Made by a program: the position numbers and the translations under genes
Shown here: one piece after another, positions 11,768-20,900 of the stretch
Layout: each line of letters begins with the position of its first letter
Numbering within the stretch: the stretch's first letter is position 1
Notes under the pieces: generated by a model
Told to the model about the DNA's origin: nothing
What the model saw: only the letters and a program-made list of their open reading frames with translations
Databases searched by the model: none
Source: Aurantiochytrium sp. KH105
Lineage: Eukaryota > Sar > Bigyra > Thraustochytrida > Thraustochytriidae
Direction of reading: 5' to 3'
NCBI GenBank assembly: GCA_003116975.1
Contig: BGKB01000059.1
Span: 62,001-126,000, forward strand
Length of the DNA: 64,000 nt

Positions 11768-12271
11768 CGGCGAAGAAAGGCAAGTGAAAGGCAAGAAAAA
11801 CGCGCGGCTCGCATGGGCAGAACGACAACCAGCAGAGGAGGAACTCGAGCGCCAAGGCAGACGCGCACGGGCCTCGCGGCGCGCGAGATCTGCAGACTGC
11901 CGGCCGCCTGTGCCGCTGCCGCCAGAGCCGCTGTCGAGCCGAGCCGAGCCGAGCCGAGCCGGAGCCTGTCGCGGCCTGGGATTGGTCGTCATCGTTCGTT
12001 CATCACCGAGCCCCCTCGGCACGTCGACATTTCCGAGACAGAGCGCCGCCCGGGGACCAGGCAAAGAAGGAAGGCGGCAACGCGCGCGCTGCGCACCGGG
12101 CCTCGGTGCGAGATCCAGAGTGGGCTTGACGCGCCGCGAGGCTTCGCATCGAGACGAAGCAAGCAAACGAGCGAACGAGTGGTCGTCGAGAAGCGACGGA
12201 CGGACGTTCTCCCGCGAACTCGATCCGCGAGACGGCAGGCTTGCTACGGCACGCTCGCGCTTGGGAACATC

Positions 12272-15200
12272 ATGAACGACGATGAAAACCTGGACTTTGA
12301 TGCCGTAGATGCAATCTTCTTCCAGGACGACGATACTGGCTTTGTTGACGGAAACTTCGAAGGCGGGAACTCTGCCGACGGAGACTTTGCAGGCGGGAAC
12401 TCCGAGAGTGCTTTTGCAACAGACAACGATGAGGGCCACCAAGACTCTGCGCACGAAAATACTTTCGACATCCATGCCAAAGAGAACACCTCCCTCCAAG
12501 TGCCGGTGCAGGCGTCTCACACGCAAGTGCATCCTTGGCCGTCTCATAGCACGCACATGGACCAAGACTTTTTTGTTGAACCTCATTATCAGGCGCCTCG
12601 TCAACACCATTCGCCGTTACCCTACCCACACCATGCAACGCGCATTCCTTTCAAGGCGCAAAGCCAACTTGTCTCGCCGTCGCACCACGCGCGGCATCCT
12701 CCTCTTGCTCCAGCCGAGTACGGGGGGCAAATCGACGGTCTGGGCGCTTCTCTCCTTCATCATAACGCAATGGAAAATCATGAACACAATCTCATGCAGC
12801 AGGATCTCACAATAGATCCTGTCACACCTGGCGCTCATGGCTTGGAAATTCGGGACACAACGCATGGCACGCTTGCGGATCCTAATTTTGCAACACAGGA
12901 AAATGAGTTCCCACCGCAGCAACAGCAGCAGCAGCAAGACAATGTTTCACCGCCAAAGTACGTAGCCCCAGACTCGATGCGTCCGCCGTCGTCTCTCTGT
13001 GTTGCCAACGCGCATTACGGTCAAGTTGACGAACTTGTACGCAACATCGTCAGCCGTTCGTCAACGGTCGATGTCATTCTCCAGTTCATCGTTGACGAGG
13101 GAAAGGGCAGCTCTCAAAGCACAATGCATCGCAACAAGACCATCTCTACGCTCACCAAGCTCACAATGGACACCTTGAAGAGAATTGCGCGTCCTGAGGA
13201 AAACGCTTCCCTCAACGAATTCACCGAAGACGACGTTCGTGCAATGGCTGAAAATCTTCAGCACGTCGTTAACGTCGTCCCAAGATCCATCCATGGTAGC
13301 TCTGCATCTGAAGAGCCCAAGCGCAAGACGAAGCAAACAAGACCGGAAAGGGACGATTGGCAAGACTTTATCATTTATAAACTTCAGGAGCTCAAGAGAC
13401 AGCCGCAACTGCGCGATCGGTGGCTTCGCTATGGCGGGATTCCCCGACGATCGGATCCCTTGTATTCTTCCTATAAGTTGGCGCGCCAAGACCCATCATC
13501 ATTTAGTCCGTTCCGTGAACTCCTCGGCAACTTACGCAGAGAATTCAAGGAGGAGCGCAGCGACTCGGAACTCTACGGCGTGCTCGTGCTGCTCGCTCTC
13601 AAAGTCAAACAGCGACGCATGTATCCAAAAATTGGCCAATTTTTCATTGATCTCGACAGGAGTGCACGGGTTCATGTTTTGAATCGCTTCACAGAATGGA
13701 TTGCAGCCATCTTTTACGAGAAATTTTTACTGCATGATGCGCCCGGAAAAGATGCGATCAAAGTCGATTCTTGCAAGAGAAATGCGCATTCTCATCCGGA
13801 CAACCCGCATGTACAAGGTGATCAAAACAAGCGCGCCCGTTTTGGCAACGCCTCGGAAGATCAGCAGACGCAAACTACCGACGGCTATACGCCCACTCAC
13901 GCCCTGGCGCTCGCCTGGCGCTGGGGTCTCCACTTCGTCGTGTCCCTTTCGATCTTGGCTTGGATTTGTGCAAGCGCGCTGTGGGCTCATACTTTCGACC
14001 GCGTCTTGTTGTTCTTTTCAAAGACGCAAAATACTGCTCTCCCGCCCCCGGATGCCGATGCTGACCATCAAAAGACTCCAACGAAAGGAGACTCCCAAAG
14101 CGCAAGTGCGAGTGCTGCAAGTGCAAACATTGTGGAGAATCACAGCTTGCCAAATGAAGCAACAATGGATTTGTATGCCAACTTGCATACTCTTACAGAG
14201 TCAGCAAATGGTGGCGTAGTGGTGAGCGGCGAGGACGACAGCGACGGCAGCGAGGACGGCCGAAGTTATGATTCTTCATCCAGCATTGCGAGCAGTTCGT
14301 GCGGAGGAAAAGAAGGGTGTAGTCTTACCAAAGACTCGATTGGCGTCAGTGTCCATTTCCTTCGTCTTTTCGCTCGCCTTGCAGCGAATGGAGCGCTCTC
14401 AACCCGCCAGGTTGTGCAAGACACCGTGATGCTTTTCCACACTGCGCAAGATCACGGCGGGTCCCAAGAACCTCTGTCGAGCCGTCGCCGCCGCAGAAGG
14501 AACAGTGCCAGTAGCCGGAACAGTGCCAGCAGCAAGAGCAGCAGCAGAGCTGAGGATGAGACGAATGGGAGCTTCATCTCCTTTGTCAAGTCCGATCGAG
14601 GTCGCTCGCTCACAGAAGCGCTTCTTGTCCAGGCTGTGACGCCAGCCGAACGAGATTACAAGCGCTGGTTTGGACCCGCAACAAATTATGTTTGCCACGC
14701 CTGGGACGCGCCCTTTCCCGGTCTTGTAGAGTCTCTTGCGGGAACCTGCCAAGGGGGCTCGTTTTTTTGGATCGACATCTTCTCCGGCCCTCTTGTCAAA
14801 GGGGAGGAGGACGACGCACTCACGGACCCGGAGAAGGCGGACAGCCTCGTCGAAAAAAGCGTCAGAGATATCATTCACGCGGCGCCTGGGGACGTCGTCG
14901 TCGTTGTTAACAATTGGCAGAAGCCGCGACTGCTTGAACGGAGCTGGTGCTGGTTCGAGATGGCAATTGCGCTCGAAGAAGGTAAAGGCCTTCGCATGGC
15001 TCTCCCCAGAGACACGCATGCCAGCCTCTACAAGTTTTTCTTGGCATGCATGAGCAGCAATGACACTTCCGTGCCGGATAGCTGTCACGCAGCATCGCTT
15101 GAGGCGTTACGCAAGCTGATGGGCCCTGAGACTTCCTTTGACAACAGCTCGTGCTCGCGGCCGTCCGACAAGCGAATGCTTGCGAGCTATTTTCAGAACC

Positions 15201-16939
15201 GCAGTCACGCTTTGTTGCCACCCGAAGGCAGGATTAAAACGGCCATTTTGGAGCTTTTGCTCGAGCCCGCGGGTCGACATCTTGAAAAACACCAGCAGAG
15301 TGTTGACCCGATCTTTTTCTTATCAAGCATTGCCTCATCCCTCGATCCGGTCAGCGAGGCCGCGGCGACGCTGTTCCTGATGCCCAGGCTCACGGGTCGG
15401 AACTATCACAGGGTTATCGATGGCAATCTTTTGGATGCGAGCATTGGCAAGCTTCGCGAAGAGCTGTCGCGCCTGGATCAGTTCATTGACGCAAACAACC
15501 CGCCGAGGGGTGACACGGATGTTACCGAATGCGAAAACCGTTTTGAGCGCGTCGAAGACGAAGAGCCACGTGCCGAAAATGCTCGTCGTAAGAGGCGGCA
15601 CGAGTCCGACGTGCGTATGCTCGTTGAACGCTCGCTGGCACACATGCTCACAAGCAAGGGGCGAATGCTCGGAGACAAGAGACGCGACGCTCGAGCGGTC
15701 GATGACGCGGTGCGCTGCCACAAGGAGGCTATTGCGATCATGGATCGTCTCAACGACCCAGCGCTGTTCAAAGCTCAATACCATTTGGCCCGCGTGCTCA
15801 TCGATCACCACTTTACCATTGCTAGACGCCATCGTGCTCACCGTTCCATCCAATCGGACCTGAAAATGGCCAAGGAAGCGCTCTCGGCGTCGATCCAGAC
15901 GCAGGAGTTGAGGGTACCGCAGCCGGATTTCCTCGGCGCTGCGTACGCGCTCTGCGCCAAGCTAAGCAACTTACAAGGCAAGGGAAGCGCTGCGGCACAA
16001 GAGTATTGCGAGTCGGCGCTCGAGTTCCAGACTGCACGCTACGGACCTGGCGACCCTCGCTGCGCCACCACGGTCGCATGCCGCGGCAGCAGCTACTACT
16101 GGCATGAGAAGTTTGGCAATGCGCTCGCTTGCTGGCGGCAAGCGTTTCGCGACCTCGCCAAGGACGGCATGGTGACTAATGGCGGTGGTCTCAATCTGCG
16201 AGCGCTGCAGGTGCTTGACCAGGTCTCTCTGGCATACCGTCGACTTCGCGAGGCTTGGTCTCGGCGACAAGAGGAATACTTTGCCCAAGAGGTTAGCTTT
16301 GTTCGGGATGAGGTCGAGCCAGCCCTCGTTGAGGGTCTGCGAGCCGATGTCGAGACCTGTGAATCAGGCTCGCTTCTCCTCTCAGACCTAACGCACTGGA
16401 CGATGACGACGCTCAAGCGCGTCCTTGTGCTGGATCCTCGTGTCGATCGAGCAGAGTCGTTATCTTCCATGCTGACGGGGGTGTCGGCTCACGTGCAAGT
16501 CGTGCATGACCTCAAGTCTGCGAGTCATCTTCTCGAGGCGCATGTTTACGCCTTTGTGCTCGTCGCCGATGCCCTTTCGTTCCAGCAACCCCAAGAGCGC
16601 CACCAGCACGAGGAAGAAGTGGCTGAAAAGGAGGAGAAGGACGAGGAGTACAAGTTCTTTTTGGCCTTTTCCGCAGCTCAGCACGAGCTCGCCGCACAAA
16701 ATCCTTCCCGCCCGCACACTGTTGTGCTCCAGTACGCCACAGAGGACGCCCACATCAGCCACCGCACGCAGCTCTTCGGAGGCGGTCCCAGTAAGGCTAC
16801 AGACCTCCCTACCGAGCTCATGATCCGCTTTTCCAAGATGGCGACGTCTTCCTGGGACCCGAATGCTTCCCAACCGCACACGCGCTGTCACAGCATCCGT
16901 CACAGCATCCTTTTCCGTATCGATGGAGACGAAGACTGA
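12272..16939 (+). CDS. Long family member: helical module, TM segment, TIR-like, TPR-like and receiver-like domains (1555 aa)
   Basis: The frame is open from 11813, but the upstream part is low-complexity and the ATG at 12272 begins the acidic N-terminus (MNDDENLDFDAVDAIFF), so I start there. Layout: disordered H/Q/P-rich region 20-245 with a Q7 run near 216; helical module about 250-490 ending FTEWIAAIFYEKF; KRAR basic patch 520-523; hydrophobic segment 543-582 that could span a membrane; S/R-rich linker; TIR-like domain about 796-915 (VCHAW, FFWIDIFS, VVVVVNNW, RSWCWFEMAIA); TPR-like helices about 1110-1300, including YGPGDPR and a YYW-HEKFGNALACW unit like kinesin-light-chain TPRs; receiver-like beta-alpha unit about 1382-1435 (KRVLVLDPR) lacking a clear phospho-acceptor. 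HAW/WC-E proteins with TPRs are common in algae and stramenopiles. The E in SWCWFE lies where TIR NADases carry their catalytic Glu; activity is untested. Confidence 0.85.
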   Translation: MNDDENLDFDAVDAIFFQDDDTGFVDGNFEGGNSADGDFAGGNSESAFATDNDEGHQDSAHENTFDIHAKENTSLQVPVQASHTQVHPWPSHSTHMDQDFFVEPHYQAPRQHHSPLPYPHHATRIPFKAQSQLVSPSHHARHPPLAPAEYGGQIDGLGASLLHHNAMENHEHNLMQQDLTIDPVTPGAHGLEIRDTTHGTLADPNFATQENEFPPQQQQQQQDNVSPPKYVAPDSMRPPSSLCVANAHYGQVDELVRNIVSRSSTVDVILQFIVDEGKGSSQSTMHRNKTISTLTKLTMDTLKRIARPEENASLNEFTEDDVRAMAENLQHVVNVVPRSIHGSSASEEPKRKTKQTRPERDDWQDFIIYKLQELKRQPQLRDRWLRYGGIPRRSDPLYSSYKLARQDPSSFSPFRELLGNLRREFKEERSDSELYGVLVLLALKVKQRRMYPKIGQFFIDLDRSARVHVLNRFTEWIAAIFYEKFLLHDAPGKDAIKVDSCKRNAHSHPDNPHVQGDQNKRARFGNASEDQQTQTTDGYTPTHALALAWRWGLHFVVSLSILAWICASALWAHTFDRVLLFFSKTQNTALPPPDADADHQKTPTKGDSQSASASAASANIVENHSLPNEATMDLYANLHTLTESANGGVVVSGEDDSDGSEDGRSYDSSSSIASSSCGGKEGCSLTKDSIGVSVHFLRLFARLAANGALSTRQVVQDTVMLFHTAQDHGGSQEPLSSRRRRRRNSASSRNSASSKSSSRAEDETNGSFISFVKSDRGRSLTEALLVQAVTPAERDYKRWFGPATNYVCHAWDAPFPGLVESLAGTCQGGSFFWIDIFSGPLVKGEEDDALTDPEKADSLVEKSVRDIIHAAPGDVVVVVNNWQKPRLLERSWCWFEMAIALEEGKGLRMALPRDTHASLYKFFLACMSSNDTSVPDSCHAASLEALRKLMGPETSFDNSSCSRPSDKRMLASYFQNRSHALLPPEGRIKTAILELLLEPAGRHLEKHQQSVDPIFFLSSIASSLDPVSEAAATLFLMPRLTGRNYHRVIDGNLLDASIGKLREELSRLDQFIDANNPPRGDTDVTECENRFERVEDEEPRAENARRKRRHESDVRMLVERSLAHMLTSKGRMLGDKRRDARAVDDAVRCHKEAIAIMDRLNDPALFKAQYHLARVLIDHHFTIARRHRAHRSIQSDLKMAKEALSASIQTQELRVPQPDFLGAAYALCAKLSNLQGKGSAAAQEYCESALEFQTARYGPGDPRCATTVACRGSSYYWHEKFGNALACWRQAFRDLAKDGMVTNGGGLNLRALQVLDQVSLAYRRLREAWSRRQEEYFAQEVSFVRDEVEPALVEGLRADVETCESGSLLLSDLTHWTMTTLKRVLVLDPRVDRAESLSSMLTGVSAHVQVVHDLKSASHLLEAHVYAFVLVADALSFQQPQERHQHEEEVAEKEEKDEEYKFFLAFSAAQHELAAQNPSRPHTVVLQYATEDAHISHRTQLFGGGPSKATDLPTELMIRFSKMATSSWDPNASQPHTRCHSIRHSILFRIDGDED

Positions 16940-17901
16940 TGCGAGGGACCAACAAAAGGACGCCGCTGAGGCTTGCCGGCCTCCGATTCTCTGATAAATG
17001 AACCATGTTGAAAACTCCACCAAATCCGGCTAATCTTCCTGCGCCTCGATGCCTCGCTGCCCCGTGGCCGTGGCCGCCGCGGGCCGCGGCCACGTGCCGT
17101 ATCGCGTAATATCCTAGTGTATCACGAAAACTGGGAAATCGTGATACAATCAGCCAGCTCGATTCGCGGCCTGCACCGCACCCGCCTTCCAGAACCCACG
17201 CCGGCTTCTGCTCCGGCGTCCGCTCCCCTCGCGCTGCGCCTCGCTCGCGCCCGGCGCGCGTCCCCGCTCTCCGCCCTTCGCCCTTCGCGCGCTCCTCTGC
17301 CGCCGCTGCCGCGCCCACTCGCATCTTTCGCGCTGCCAGTGGCCGCTGTCCGTCGCCTCCCGTTCTCCCCCGCACCCCCGCACCTCCCCACACCCCTCCC
17401 TCTGCTGCGGGCCGAAGACGTCGTGGCCCCACAGCGGGGGTGTGCGCGGCGGCCGCAGCCGCTGCCTCGACCGTATTCGACTTTTATGAGGGCAGCGACG
17501 CGCGGCGGTCTGCGCAGACGGCGCGGCAGACCTCAATCGATCAATCGATCAATCGATCGATCGACCGATCGATCGTCCATCGAGCACGGATACGCGGACA
17601 CTGCCTTCGACCGGCCGGCCGGCCGCCCGATCGATCGATCGTCCCGCGCGGAGACCGGCGGCGGCGGGCGCGAGGCACGCGCGCGCGGCTGCGGCGCGCG
17701 GCGCGCGATCGAGCAGGAGCGGGCGCGCGAGGAGAGCAGGCGGCGGCAAGGAGGAGGGAGCGCGGCGACGACGAGCGCGACGACGACCAGGAGCAAAAGC
17801 TACAGGTTCTTTGCGGCAGGACGGGCGGGGGGGCGGGGCGAGCGAGGACGCGAGCGAGCGAGCGAGCGAGCGAAAGAACGAAGAAAGGAATTGCGAACGA
17901 C
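16940..17901. other. Spacer between the two tandem long paralogues
   Basis: Contains the 3' flank of the first long paralogue and the promoter/5' UTR of the second. A GC-rich palindromic patch lies at about 17066-17096. A perfect 9-bp inverted repeat with an 11-nt loop lies at 17119-17147. A run of GATC/AATC-based repeats lies at about 17530-17575 and another GATCGATCG cluster near 17630. The frame of the following gene is open back to 17440, but that part encodes R/S/A-rich low-complexity sequence, so I treat it as untranslated. Confidence 0.5.
17119..17147. repeat. Perfect 9-bp inverted repeat (hairpin) between tandem paralogues
   Basis: GTATCACGA at 17119-17127 and its exact reverse complement TCGTGATAC at 17139-17147 are separated by the 11-nt loop AAACTGGGAAA. 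It lies about 180 bases after the stop of the upstream gene. It may be a 3'-UTR hairpin or a dimeric protein site. Confidence 0.7.
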
Positions 17902-20900
17902 ATGAGTACGAGCGAGGCGACCATGCCCACGCAGCACCAAGACCGCAACGTGGGTTTTGTTGAAGAGCCCGATTCTTCATTTCTTAGTTTCTTGGACGGG
18001 CTTTCAGACCCTCCAATCGATCACGATTCTTCTTCCATTTCCCGAGAGGCTTCGGGCGACGCGCAACATTCCGCACAGGAGCAAAACGGCCAAGTCCAAC
18101 GGGTCGACACTGTCCCCGGCGGCGCGCCAGTCCCCGAACATTTATGCTCGCATTCGGCAGAAGATGGTGATACCGATGCCAACCCGCTTATGATCGAACC
18201 TCCAGGTCCCCAAAATCCTATGGAGAACGCAGCGGAGACTGGCAAAGTGCCTTCATATGGTGATACCGATGCCGACGAGCTTATGTTCGAAGGTTCGGGT
18301 GACCAGATCCGAACAGGAGACAACGGTATCTATGATGGGAATCACAGTCAGCTTCCTTCGACTCAAGGCGTTCCATCCTACTCCTCTGTTTCTAGAACGC
18401 CCTCTACACCAAGGGAAAATCCCGTCTCCAATAACTTCAACAATGCGGAGGAATTCAATGCTGCCGGCGAGATGCTCACCTCTCCAGATGCGCCTGATAT
18501 TGCACCAACTGCACATCATCCTACCGATGAACCCGCGAATCTCGACTTGTATCGCGCGGGTCAAAATGAAGGCTTCGCAGATGGGACGGTGGATCACGGT
18601 GTTATGACCAACGCGCAAGTTCCCCGTACACCAGGCGCAGAGACCGAAGCAAGCGAGACGCAAAGAACGGACCCGGGTTCTCCACGTGTCTCCGAACCCG
18701 GTGGAGCGTACAATGATCACTTTCGCACGCACCATTTTCATGCAAACGCAGGCGAAGACGCTCCGCAACCACCGTTCAATTTTCATGATGATGGCGAGGA
18801 GACCGTTGGCGGCCATGTCGAGGAAAGGCCTCCGAGGACCCCAAGGCAGGAGGACAATGGAAGTGAAAGCTCAGCGGGGCTCCCCGATACGCCTCATTTT
18901 GAGGATCCTATGTGCGAAGCGGAAACATTCTTCAAGTTTGTCAATGGGGAATGGGTGGCGGCAATCGAAGAGCAGTATGAGAGAACGCACCAAGACAGAA
19001 ACCCTATAGCTGAAAGTCGTCGCCGAGACCTTCGCCGCGTGTTATTGCCCATTCTTGCCTTGCTGCAAGATGGAAACGACCAGCGCAATCCTCCTGAGTC
19101 ATTTCCTGACATTAGCGATCGTCTCGAGTACTACATTGTGCGGTTGGTGTTCGACGCAAATACAAAGGGCGCAGTCCTTCAAAAAATGCGGGAAACCCTT
19201 CAACCCCCTGAAAAACCTACATCGAAGAGTGCCTTTACACAAGAGGTGGTTCGGGCTCTCGGTGAATTGATCTCCTATCCCATTGCGGCCACTCTTCTAG
19301 AGAGAAAGTGGATCGCTTGGGCAGATCCAGACGTTCCGGATAGGCAACTTCGCGCGATCGAAGCAGAGGCGGAAAATACGCCCCAAGTGAGAGCCCTGCA
19401 TGGTTTTCGGAAAGACGGGAATCAATTTGGCGTGGCTAGTGCACTTCTCGGAAAGTACATCTCGTGGAATCCCACGGGAAACGAACAGAGCAACATTTTT
19501 AAAGGTGCTGAAGTGTTCCTCAATTTTGTGAAATCCAAAAAGGGAGCGTCGTGGGATTTACGGGTTATCGCCCAAATTTTGGCAGAGCAGCATCGCCGCA
19601 AGCTGTCAAATCACCTTGCGAAATGGTGCGCGGCCGTGCTGTTTACAAAAGCGGGAGATGTTCTCCCAAAGATGCGCGAGGTTCTCAAGGTCTGGCTTGA
19701 CGACATCTTGCCTTTATCACCCAAAGGCAAGAAGAGAGGTCGCGACGGTTCGACAAGCCCATCCTCGTCGGACACCAAGGGTAGTCGATTCGCAAAGCAG
19801 GCTCGTGGAGCCGCCGGGGCAGTCAACAGCGTCTTGAGCCTCCTTCGCAGCTCTGTCTTCCGCCTCTTTAGGAACCTTTATGCCGCCGCGGGCATGGTTC
19901 TCTCACCTTTGACAGGTCTGCTGCCCTCTTCTGTGACAGGCCGCGTGGACCCAAAGGACGCTGCGCGGAAGGCGCTTCGCCCCGAAGGCGCGCAAGGCGT
20001 GAGTTCGGAGTTCCTCGAACTCTTCGGTCGCCTCCTAAGCAGGAGCGATGCACTGGATGACGACGATGGCGACGACAATAACGATGGAGGGAACAAGAGA
20101 GACGCATTCAAGGCCGGGGCTGTGCTCAGCGAGATTTGTAAGGCTGCTCCGCAGGGATCTTCCGCCGCGAGTCTCAAAGAGTTTGTTTTATCCGAAGCTG
20201 GCAAAGACTTTCGCGAAGAGCTCGTGAGCCTGGCAACAAGTGCTGCTGAGCGGGAGGTTGAGAAGTGGTTTGGTCTTGCAACGAACTTTGTCTGCTATGA
20301 TCCCCAAATGCCCTTTGCAAAGGTGTTGGAAGGGCTCACGCTCGCCTCCGGGTCTCGGACGTACTGGTGGATTGATATTTTCTCCAATTTCGTTGGTTCA
20401 CAGAGCAAGGCCAACGCCTCAACTCGAATGACATCTTCGGATGCTGTTCGTGCCACCGATAACTTTACGATTGTTATCGACAAGTGGCAGGACCCGGCCG
20501 TCGGTCGTCTCGAGTCATGTCGTCATGAAATTGCACTCGCCGTTGACGAGCGCAAGCCGCTGCGCGTTGCCATGTCGCAAGGGGTACGCAGGGAACTCGA
20601 TCGCTTCAGTAGGGCATGTATGAGTGCCAAGAATGAAGAAAAGGAGGAAGGAAAAGAAGATGACGATGGCCAGGGCCCGGGGCAAGACGATGCGGACGTT
20701 GACGCTGACTTTGACGAGCTGGGCACCTCTCTTGGCGCTCATGGCAAGCGCCTGGTCGAAAGCAAGTCGGCGACGAAGCAAGTTGACCTGAAAACACGTC
20801 TCGCAATCATCTCCGTCGTCCTTGAACCTGCGATGGAAATGATTCGCCAACACAAGGGCAACGTAGATCCTTCAAGGATGCTCAATGCGATCGAGGCTAA

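Larger units (their letters stand above)
7824..12271. other. Long spacer upstream of the first TIR-TPR gene
   Basis: From 7824 to about 10700 composition is mixed, with no ORF that looks like protein. Landmarks: a 14-bp inverted repeat pair (7844-7857 and 7952-7965), a palindrome GGTAACTAATAGTTACC (about 7970-7986), a TGAC run (8848-8871), a C17 tract followed by A-rich DNA (10464-10480) and a GGCAC/GGCGC tandem (about 11405-11478). From 11000 the DNA is very GC-rich with overlapping frames on both strands. The stretch before 12272 is likely promoter and 5' UTR of the following gene and may contain an intron (see 11694-11767). Confidence 0.5.

Noticed and set aside
11813-12271. N-terminal extension of the long family gene before the ATG at 12272
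   Set aside because: The added residues are R/A/S-rich and unlike the acidic start seen in the paralogues. The same applies to 17440-17901 before the second long gene.
11030-12610. 526-codon minus-strand frame overlapping the start of the long family gene
   Set aside because: Low-complexity R/A/P-rich sequence in GC-rich DNA, overlapping a better supported gene on the other strand.
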